Assembly (NCBI GenBank): GCA_030386875.1
Contig: CM059558.1
Location: forward strand, 10,611,501-10,675,500
DNA length: 64,000 nucleotides
DNA from: Morinoia aosen
Lineage: Eukaryota; Arthropoda; Malacostraca; Amphipoda; Talitridae
Reading direction: 5' to 3'
Below the pieces are notes generated by a model, which did not search any database, was not told the origin of the DNA, and saw nothing but the letters and a program-made list of their open reading frames with translations. Below, one piece after another: positions 55,270 through 64,000 of this stretch; the stretch's first letter is position 1, and each line of letters opens with the position of its first letter. Both the position numbers and the translations under genes were made by a program.

Positions 55270-56765
55270 CTGTGATAGGATTCATGTCATATTCCTCGGA
55301 CAGCGACCCGGAATTCGTTCGCACAGAACCTACAGTAACAAAAAGTGGTAGGATCAGTAAGCCTAGGGTTACTAGTGTGACACAATCTACTACAATGACG
55401 ACCCCGGCGACAAGTGGAGGTGCAGGTGTTAGTGGTAATAATGATAGGACGCAAATCGCGCGTGACATCGCCGCAAATATTAATATTCCTAGCGTTGGAA
55501 CGATAATGACTAACGCTGAGCTCCCGATCTTCAAAGGACGTAAAAAACAGCAGGATCCGGAGTTCCTAGAGAATAAGTCCTTTGCGACTCATACAAAATC
55601 TTAAGGCATATATGACACTTCTTCCAGACGCGACGAGTGACGAACGCAAAAAAGAATTCCTTGTCAGATCAACAAATAAGAACGTAGGTGACTTCAACGC
55701 AGTTGTGACCAAACTAGTTAACGCAGATTTAAATTATACATTTATTCAAGTAGTTAAAATTATCGATGACATATACGTGTGTCGTGGGGAAAAGAGCATA
55801 CACGCCATGGCATGTGATTAGGAACAATGATTAGGAACAATGCTTTGCAATTGATTAGGAACAATGCTTTAGCAGCACAGTTAGTAACAGCGTTTTCAAA
55901 GATACGTAAACTCACTGAAAACATTTTGACGTCAACCACATTGGGTTGGCAAAGGCACCCTTATTATCAAGCTTTCACGACGCAAGCAGAGCTGAAATGA
56001 TTTGTAGGTGACAGCAAGTCATACAGTCTAGCATTAACAGTTCTTGGTCCGTTATTAGATGAGTCGTTCGCTAGAAAAATTTTTGAACACCAATTCAGCA
56101 CAGCTGAGGAACTTTTGGCGAGGTTAATTTCAACCGTCAGAGGTCAGGCGGAGACCAAAAAGATTCTTGTGTCACAATTTCCAGTCAGAAACGAAAGTGA
56201 GAGCTATGTAGGTGATATAGCCAGTGAGTTTGACGAAGGCATTGATGCCCCAGATCATTTTCCGGAAAATGAAGTGTTCTACGGGAGTGTAGGGAATTAC
56301 CGTAGGAACTACCGTTCAGGAGTACGTAGGATCACTCCTAGGCCTTGGGTAAAAAATCCTCGTGGTAGGACAAGAGAATTTAATAGTTACGTGGGTGACC
56401 GAGCAAATGGACCTTTGGAGTGTAACATGATGAGAACAGACAGCAGTAGTTCTAATGTTTCTGGTCAGGCTTCATGTCATTTTCCCAAGTATGAAGCAAC
56501 GAAAAAACGAGGTTTCCCATTTTGTCCATCGTGTTCGATGGTTGGACATTTCGAGTGCAGGCCCAAGAGAGATCAGTTTCCGAGAGGGTGTTTTGCATGT
56601 GGTGGAACGCACGTGGTAAAAAATTGTCGAGCAACAGGAACAGAAGTACGCAATTATAAGACTTATTTACGCGGTGGCAATGTAAATAGGGGTGGCCCAA
56701 CGCGCGGTAAGAGTGAAGTTCATTGGGCGGAAGCCGAGTCAGGCGATTTTTTACGAGAAGATTAG
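55270..56765 (+). pseudogene. Gypsy Gag region
   Basis: Begins about 1.2 kb after the LTR with a Ser/Thr-rich N-terminal part (SYSSDSDPEFVRTEPTVTK). A capsid-like helical region follows, with FARKIFEHQFSTAEELLARL. It ends in an Arg-rich stretch and two Cys-His motifs (CPSCSMVGHFEC and CFACGGTHVVKNC) that bind RNA. In an intact element this makes the particle. Part of a broken copy. Confidence 0.75.
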
Positions 56766-59700
56766 GAACGGATAGAGGTAACAGGAAGGATGGGTTGAAT
56801 TTGACAGAGCCCGAGGTTGGCAGCGTCCTCGTTAATCTTGCAGCCGTGACCGAATGTCCAGATACCACCGAGACAAACCAGTCAGTCATTCATCCCACCG
56901 AGACGAGCCAATCTTTCATTGATCCCTTGTTTAACTGCGAGAATAGGTATAAATTATTGCAAGACGAAGAACTCGCAGATAGCAAAGCAGTCGAGGCCTA
57001 TTTCTCTGCTAGTGTAGTGAAAAGTAATTGCAATAAAGAAGACGCTGGTTTGGTCGCGTTTAAGGGAAGCAATAAACCAACGATAATATTACAAAGTAAT
57101 GAGCAGTATTTGAGTGCCTTGCTAGACAGCGGGTCAGAGAAATGCCTAATAAGTTACAGGCAGGTTAAAAATTTGAACGAAGAAGTGAAGCTTAGTCGCT
57201 TAATTGTGAAGGGCATTAACGGCAAAAGTAATGTAAGCGGCGAAGTAGAGTTGTCTATAAAAATTCCTGGCACTAAAAAAGTACTAAAAACTAAAGCCCT
57301 TGTCGTAAAAGAGGCTAAATTTAACTATGATTTAATTCTCGGCCGAGATGTTCTAAACACTGCTACTATTGATTTTAAAAATAAAACTCTTCGTTGGGAT
57401 GATATTTCTATCCCGTTTTGTGAATTAAAAATGGAGCCGGTTTTATCCAGAGAAGCAGTAATGAAGAGAATTGTAAACAGCGACTGTCTGATGTCTGAGG
57501 TTGCTGTCGCGAGAAAGAGCGACAGGGTCAGTCACCTGTCAGAAAGAAATGACTGCAGAGAGAAGAAAAAAATTCCCGCTGTGGTTGAGGTGTCACAGAG
57601 TCCGAGGCAGTTGGTAGTGCATTGCACTCAAGTGGAAGTGCCTGGTAATTCGATAAAAATAGTGTATGGCTTCCTTAAGAAGGCAACTCCAGGAGAGTAC
57701 ATGATTTTAAAAAGATGCCTAGATAGTGGTGCTCTTATAGCGGATTCAATTGTTCGAGTTAATGAAGACGGCGTGGTGCCGGTAATGGTTTTAAATTCAA
57801 ATGGAGAGGCTGTTCACTTCAGTGAGAATATGATGTTATGCAATATTGAATTAATTGCAGCAGATGATATTGAGAGCGAGATGTATTTAACAAGTGTTGA
57901 AACAGCACTCAGAGACGCTCATAATGATGAAGTAAATTCTAACGCGGTGTTGGATACGATTCTGGTTGTCTCGGCTGGTGGTGGAACGAAAGTCATAGCT
58001 GAAAGAAAACTTGAGTTGGATGCTAACGCTCGCGGTAGACGTGAAATTCTCGTTTGTGACGAGGAGTTGGGAGTTAATGCACAAGTAGGTGCAGGAGTAG
58101 GTGTGTCAAAATGTGGAGAGCAAGAGGTACGACGTGTTTTAACGAAAGATGACGTTTCATGTATTGAAGAAGACATACAGTTACCGTTAATTAATTTATT
58201 GAAAAAGTTCCGAGATGTAGTTACTCCTGAAGGAGAGACTATAGGTGTTACAAATATTATGAAGCACCAAATTCAGTTGAAACCGGATGCTCCGGTACTA
58301 AATTTAGCTCCTTATCGCATTCCCCACAAGTATCAGGAAGAGGTGCTGAAAATAACAGATGATATGCTCGCGCAGGGGATTACCGAAGAGTACAGTTCAG
58401 ACTTCAATTTTCCTGTTATCGTAGTTAAAAAGAAAGGCGGGGATCTTCGTCCCGTGATTGACTTCCGTGCACTTAACAAGGTGTTGATAAAACATTCTTA
58501 TCCCATACCTAGGATTGACGACATTTTATCGACCTTGGGCGGTAACGCGTGGTTTACGAATTTAGACCTCCGCTCGGCCTTTCATCAGGTCGAATTAGAA
58601 CAAGAGAGTAGGAAATTCACTGCCTTCAGCATTAATTATCGGAAATTTCACTTTTGTTGAGGCCCTTTTGGATTGAGTACTTCACCGGTAGTATTTCAAA
58701 GGGTAATGACCTCTGCTCTTGCACCCATTTTGGGTAAACTAGCTTTCGTCTTCCTTGACGATATATTGGTGTTTTCAAAAAATAAAAGTCAGCATTTAGC
58801 TGATTTAGAAATCGTTCTTAAGATGCTGCGATCCGGTAATTTGTCATTAAAGCTTGACAAATGTAACTTTTTCAAAAACGAAATCGAATATTTAGGTCAC
58901 ATCGTTGCAGCCGATGGTATTAAATGTAAATACTCGAAAAAATTGCAAGACTGCCGGGCGCCGGTCAATGTTAAGGAATTACAACAGTTTTTAGGTTTAG
59001 CGAATTATTTCCGTAATTTCTTACCAAATTTTGCTGAGGTAGCGTATCCTTTGTACAATCTTTTAAGAAAAAACGTTGACTATACGTGGACAGACGAATG
59101 CCAAAAGAGTTTTGACTTTATCAAATCGTCTCTAATTTCTGACACAGTCCTAAGACATCCTGACCACACTAAGGACTTTCATGTTTTTACAGACGCTTCA
59201 AACTCGGGAATTGGAGCAGTACTAATGCAGGCAGATGATTCAAGCGGTAAAATTCTATGACCTGTGGCTTATTACAGTAGGAATCTTAATTCGAGCCAGC
59301 GAAGATATTCTACTACCAAAAAAGAGTTTTTCGCAATTTTTTCAGCCTTAAAGTACTTTAAATATTTAATTACTGGATACTCTGTCCGGGTTTACACCGA
59401 CCATAGGCCCTTGGCGCCACTTTTTGCAAAAAAACTTCCTGACGACACCAATATGGCTCGTTGGTGTATTAGCGTTCATTCATTTGAACCCGTTGTTAAA
59501 TATTTACCCGACAAGGAAAACGTTGTAGCTGACTACTTGAGCAGATTACCTGTAAACAATGAGAAATTAAAACTTAAAGAACTAGATCGTTGTGATGCTC
59601 TGGAATCCGCATTTGAATCAGAAGTCTGTATTGTGGAGACTCGATCACGACACAGAGGCATGACTAGACATGAGGTAGTTGACCCGCCTAGAGCGAATGC

Positions 59701-60991
59701 TGACGGTGCAGCAGACAAAGACGCGCGACCCGCGCTGCTAGACTATGTTCCGAAGGAAGAAGAGATTTCTTGGACGATTAAGGAATTTATTGAAGAACAG
59801 AATAAAGACCCTTTCTGTATAGAAGTAAAAAACGTTTTGCTGCATGGTAGTATTTCGAATATTCCAGACTTGCAGAAATTTTTGATTTTAAATGACATTC
59901 TATATCGACGTGGACAAATTGACTATAGACCTAGCACCATTTTGACAGCAGTCGTACCTAACTCTTTGATGGGTAAAGCTATTTTAGCGATCCACAGCAT
60001 GTACCATACAGACGATACCCACACCTTGTTCAGTTTTAAGCTAAAGTATTACAATCATTTGGAAAAAACAATTGTGCGAAAATTTGTGAAAGGTTGTGAA
60101 GTTTGTAAACTAATTAAAGCCAGACCTTCTGTCCCAATTAAAATTTTGACCGCTCCGATCGCCAAAGAAACATTTGAAGTCGTATCAATGGACCTCCTTG
60201 GGCCACTCAAAATTACAGATAACGGCAATAAACACATATTGGTCATAATCGATCTCTTTTCCAGATTTTGTAGGTTGTATGCAATATCTAATCGTCGTAC
60301 GGAGACGATAATTTCATGTTTGAGTAATTGTTTTTCGTTGTTAGGATTCCCCAAAACTCTCATCTCTGATAATGCTCTAGAATTTAAATCATTGGCGGTC
60401 AAGCAATTCGCTAAAGTGCACGCCATTGCGAAAAAGGAAGTATTAGCGTACAGTCCTCATTCCAACGCTATAGTTGAGCGTAACAACAAAAAAATAACAA
60501 ACTTGTTGAAATTATATGTGAACACACTTCCTCATGCAGAGTAGGATCAATTGCTGGAAGTTGTAGAGAATGCATTGAACAACGCATTGAATTCTACTTT
60601 GGGCGAAACACCTAGTTTCGTAATGTTTAATCGTGATACGTGTGCGTACTACCAATCCGAGAATTTTGATTCTGTAACTTATAACTACGATGAAGAATTG
60701 GATTTGGTGAACTTTCGGGCAAGGGAGGCCGCAAATATTCGAAATTTAATTATAAATAATACTACGGAGAGAAATTTATACAGAAACATCAAGCGACGTA
60801 ATAAGGACATACAGGTGGGCGATCGTGTTCTTTTAAAGAATCACGAGAAAAAACATAAGCTCGAGCTTACTTGGATTGGGCCTGCTATCGTTCAAAAGGT
60901 GAAGAGAAATTGGGCTGAGATCAAAATTGGGTCAAAAATTTACAAGAGCAATCTTAATCATTTATTACCCTTGAGGAAGGTTAAACTGTGA
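56723..60991 (+). pseudogene. Gypsy Pol region
   Basis: Recognised parts in order: aspartic protease (LLDSGSEKCLIS, then LILGRDVL). An insertion-rich linker follows. The reverse transcriptase has VVKKKGGDLRPVIDFRALNK, AWFTNLDLRSAFHQV, GLSTSPVVFQRVM and the catalytic FLDDILVFS. RNase H has FHVFTDASNSGIGAVL and YTDHRPL. The integrase has a Cys pair at CEVCKLI, then MDLLGPL, VIIDLFSRF, LISDNALEF and an Asn-x-x-x-Glu end (NAIVERNNK). This order is Ty3/Gypsy, not Copia or Bel. The protease frame overlaps the end of the Gag region, as in elements that frameshift between them. A broken copy. Confidence 0.9.
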
Positions 60992-61677
60992 GTTAAAACG
61001 ACGTATTCCTTTCTTCTACGTTCATATCATTAACGTTTGACGTCGCAAAGACATGACGAGTTACGATTTACCTTGTTACCCTTGTTTAACAGTTAACAGT
61101 TACGTTAAGGGTAATAATCATAGGTTAAGGAGTTTTATTTTTGCAACTTGCGTTGTGTCTCATATTATTCTCGGTAATCCGTGCGTCACATTTTACATGT
61201 TATATTTCAGTTTTTGAGTTGCGTTGTTTTCATTTAACTAGAGGTAATACTTGATGTTAACCTGAGGGGTAAATGGAATGCGTCCTGTCTATCTTAATCT
61301 TGTCTCTAAGACGTTTCATTTATTTTTCTCAATTCGCTCAAGACGTTTGTGTCGCTGAATTGACAGTTTTAATCGTAAACGGATGCGCCGACTGCGAAAT
61401 GCAATCGCTGAGCTTGCTGTTCACCTTGCGAGATGGGTTGTTTTGACGCTGCGGCCGTGCACCGCAGTGCTATTTTTATCGAGCCGGAATGTTCGGCGAT
61501 CAGCATAATTTAATTTAAATTCATAGGACACGTGTCTAGTCGTCTGATGGTTTCGATGCGAACAGAGGTTTTTTTATTCGAGATTTATCGTGGGTGTTTA
61601 ATGACAGTCAGACCAACGAGTTCTGATATCAAAATTTATGTTGTTTAGTTTTTTTTTATTGGTCATGCTAATCGTCT

Positions 61678-62019
61678 TTGTATCTGTTTCCGTGCAGGAT
61701 CTGCATGGACGTCTTCGCTATGGGGAATCAGGTATCCTTAGTGGATGTGGAGACGCTTTCTTCGGCAATTGCGAAGAATCAGGGCGCCAATGACGAACTC
61801 TTCAAGGAATTGATAAAGAGCAACTCCCGGGTAGATTACCTACCAGACAGCCTCACCGATGTGGTGACAATGTTACTCGCCGTAACCACTATGGTTTTAG
61901 GCGCGATGGTGTACTACACCAAGCGAGGCCTGGAGTCTTTGGCTGATCGAGCTGATCGGCTGGAAGATTACCAGTTGCGACGGTTACCTAGGGGTGGACC
62001 TAGGGGTGAACAAGCATAA
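61678..62019 (+). CDS. Gypsy third frame: myristoylated, single-span membrane protein (predicted)
   Basis: A 113-residue open frame about 690 bp after Pol. An in-frame ATG at 61720 gives MGNQVSLVD, a textbook N-myristoylation start (Gly2, Ser6). From that start, residues of about 50-68 form one hydrophobic span (VTMLLAVTTMVLGAMVYY) followed by a charged amphipathic helix (LADRADRLEDYQLRR) and a Gly/Pro/Arg tail. A good splice acceptor, CTGTTTCCGTGCAG, ends at 61698, just before this start, so it is probably made from a spliced RNA, as env-position genes of Gypsy elements are. It is far too small for an envelope protein and is not recognised. Confidence 0.6.
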   Translation: MYLFPCRICMDVFAMGNQVSLVDVETLSSAIAKNQGANDELFKELIKSNSRVDYLPDSLTDVVTMLLAVTTMVLGAMVYYTKRGLESLADRADRLEDYQLRRLPRGGPRGEQA

Positions 62020-63502
62020 AGGACACTTGAAAATGATTGGAACCGAAAAATAACCAAAATTTAGGAAAGAGAAAAAATTTAAAAGTGGTTAAAATTTAGG
62101 TATTTGAAAATTACCACGTTGTTGAAATATTGGCGCGCAGTGATTGGAGGAAATGCGTATCGCAGGAAAAAGGCGAAAATGAATTGTGTTTCTTTTCAGC
62201 ATAGTTATTTGATGTAATCTTGATTATGTAATCTTAAGTTTAAGCTTGCTGTGTGGTTTTTAAGTATCGATGCGTAAAAATCCTTATAATTTCTTAATTA
62301 ATTAATTAATGGAATTTGTTTAAACTATTTTTACTTAAAGGCTGTTTTTAGTTCAAATAATAGTGTTTTTGGTTGCGTTTTCGAATTCCTTGCGAATATT
62401 TTCAATGTTTTCAATATGTATTTTAAATTGCGGTATTTCCTATAATTGATGGGTATTTGCGGAATGTACTTTTTTAATTCGAATTGAGTTTCTTCGGTTA
62501 TGTTGAAAAAAAATGACTGTTGCGTCGTTTTTTGCTTATGCTATTTTGCTTATGCTATTTTAATGATTAAGGCGTTTTAATTTTTGTTCTTTCCTATATT
62601 CCGTATAACCCTATGTTATCCTGTAATCCTATCGTACAATCCTATGCGTGTTAAAAGTTTGCTCTACTCTCTCTGATTCGGATTGCGGTAACAAGATGTT
62701 AAAAAATTACCGGTTTTGTTTTCTTTTAAAAAAAAGGTGTAAAACGTTTGTGAAGTGTTTAGTATTTTTTGACATGTTGCGTTGCGTAAATTCATTTTTT
62801 TGTGTAATTCTAAAACATTTACTTTATCGTGTTCCTTTTATTGGCGTTTTTAATATAAATAATAAATCATTAATGTTCTAATGGTAATGGCGAATGTTTT
62901 TATTTTTTTTTAGAAATGTTTTATGCGACTTGAATTTACTTTTGATCTCTAGCATGATTACACTTTTTTGGGCTGCGGTTCTTTTATTCTTGGTCTATTC
63001 TTCTATTCTTTTAATCATTTTTGGTAAGATAGACGGTTCTTCCTTAACCATTTTTTAACTGTGCGTTCTTTAGTTAGGATTCAATAACCATAATATATCG
63101 AGTTTTTAACAAACAGGGTTACATATCAGTGTGTTCTTGCTTTAGCTACCCTGTTTATTGCTTGTTTTTTGCGATACATATGATAATGCTTGGTTGGTAA
63201 AGTAGTGAAATTGTTTAATAACTTTTAGCTTTTCAATGGCATGAGTTGCGGGACATTTAAAGTAATTTAGCATAAATACGTTTTAGAACGAGGCTGTTGC
63301 AAATAATTAATAGCGTTACCTTTCACTTAAACTTATCGTCTAATAATTTTTTTTTCTTTTTCTTTTTTAAAATCAAGTGTTTAACTTTTTGATTGCGTGT
63401 AAAATTGTCCCACGATCTCCGTTAGTTCTTCGAATTATTGAGTTTAGTTTAACCGTTTTAATTTTGGGTTATTACTCACTCCAGCATTACGGGGGGGTGC
63501 TA
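62020..63502 (+). other. Gypsy 3' untranslated region
   Basis: About 1.5 kb, very T-rich on this strand, with only chance frames. The repeated phrase TTTTTTGCTTATGCTATTT near 62527-62562 is a short direct duplication. The region ends in the polypurine run before the 3' LTR remnant. Unusually long for a Gypsy element. Confidence 0.6.
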
Positions 63503-63544
63503 TGTACGAGTGTTGCCGTACATGTCTGTATCTGGATGGTGTAT
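63503..63544 (+). repeat. 3' LTR remnant of the Gypsy element
   Basis: 42 bp identical to the start of the 5' LTR, directly after the polypurine run GGGGGGGTGC. LINE B sequence resumes immediately after it. Confidence 0.75.
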
Positions 63545-64000
63545 CTGGAAGGTGAAGATGTATATTGGGCATTTATGGATCTAGAGAAGGCGTATGACAG
63601 AGTGGACCGTGAGGCTCTATGGCAAGTTGTAAGCTAGTATGGAGTGGGTGGGAGACTGTTGAATGCGATCAAGAGTTTCTACGTTGATAGCAGAGAATGT
63701 GTGAGAGTAGGGAATGAGGTGAGTGAGTGGTTCCCAGTTGTGACAAGGTGTGAGACAGGGTTGTGTGATGCCGCCGTGGTTGTTTAATTTGTTTATGGAT
63801 GGTGTGGTGAGAGAAGTGAATGCCAGAGTGCTGGGAAAAGGTGCGCAGTTGGTGAGACAAAATGGTATGTATTGGGAAGTGTGTCAGCTGTTGTTTGCAT
63901 ATGATACAGCGCTTGTGGCTGATTCAGAGGAAAAACTGAGGAGACTGGTTGCAGAGTATGGTAGAGTGTGCGAAAGGCGTAAATTGCGGGTGAATGTGAA
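63545..64000 (+). pseudogene. LINE B reverse transcriptase, second part
   Basis: Continues LINE B from 53843: EGEDVYWAFMDLEKAYDRVD (palm motif A with the first catalytic Asp), REALWQVVS, then a TAG in place of a codon. SFYVDSRECVRVGNEVSEWF follows, then, after a frameshift, PPWLFNLFMDGVVREVNARV and CQLLFAYDTALVADSEEKLR. The catalytic FADD motif reads FAYD here, so the second catalytic pair is damaged and the enzyme would be dead even without the other breaks. It runs off the window at 64000 in the thumb region (GRVCERRKLRVNV). Confidence 0.82.

Larger units (their letters stand above)
53844..63544 (+). mobile_element. Ty3/Gypsy LTR retroelement, 9.7 kb
   Basis: The same 42-bp sequence, starting TGTACGAGTGTTGCCGTACA, lies at 53844 and at 63503. 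The left copy goes on into LTR-like sequence with CTATAAAAGCC (TATA box) and AATAAA. A polypurine run GGGGGGGTGC stands directly before the right copy, as expected before a 3' LTR. Parts in order are a long leader, a Gag region, protease, reverse transcriptase, RNase H and integrase in Ty3/Gypsy order, then a small third frame and a long AT-rich 3' region. The element is broken, with a handful of breaks. It interrupts LINE B, so it is the younger of the two. Confidence 0.88.

Noticed and set aside
55088-55534. Minus-strand 148-residue frame opposite the start of the Gypsy Gag region
   Set aside because: It lies opposite a Ser/Thr-rich coding stretch and has no family features; treated as an antisense shadow.

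Overview
This is arthropod genomic DNA, most likely from an insect. It is AT-rich, has short coding exons with GT-AG introns, and carries a transposon mix typical of insects: a mariner-type DD41D element, P-like and hAT elements, Bel/Pao and Ty3/Gypsy LTR elements, a Penelope-like element, LINEs, a Polinton fossil and many inverted-repeat MITEs. The species cannot be told from the sequence. No rRNA, tRNA or CRISPR feature was recognised.

Only one host gene is recognised: the 3' part of prefoldin subunit 3 (VBP1), on the plus strand from 1329 to 4964. A MITE (217-736) lies upstream of its first visible exon and an intact-looking DD41D mariner (2625-4114) sits in the next-to-last large intron. 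A 76-nt, almost wholly palindromic candidate intron (4824-4899) splits its last codons. The last point may be an intron made by a small hairpin element.

4965-10250 has no recognised gene, apart from a pre-miRNA-like hairpin (8102-8173) and a deleted P-element derivative (9060-9795). 10255-16290 is a decayed Polinton: a protein-primed DNA polymerase B region on the minus strand and a packaging-ATPase region on the plus strand. 16464-26336 is a LINE split by inserted DNA. The inserted block includes a 6-kb element with 39-bp terminal inverted repeats (18573-24529), which itself holds a foldback element with a 21-bp minisatellite core, a second copy of the first MITE, and a copy of a dispersed SINE-like repeat. 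26991-28231 is the 3' end of a Penelope-like element arranged as a 426-bp inverted repeat with hammerhead-like cores. 31193-34351 is a 3.16-kb, almost perfectly palindromic element with 8-bp target duplications and two head-to-head copies of one open gene fragment.

The right half is a stack of insertions. A hAT element (36965-45242, duplication TGAAGGAG) was entered by a Bel/Pao element (38710-44549, duplication AGACT). A 7-kb P-like element (45258-52300, duplication GCTTCAAC) lies directly against the hAT's right edge. After two more copies of the SINE-like repeat, a second LINE (from about 53100 and resuming at 63545) is interrupted by a 9.7-kb Ty3/Gypsy element (53844-63544), which has an extra small open frame predicted to be myristoylated and membrane-anchored.

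Apart from prefoldin, the coding sequences here serve the elements that carry them. The biology is in how the elements nest, delete, fold back and touch the one host gene.
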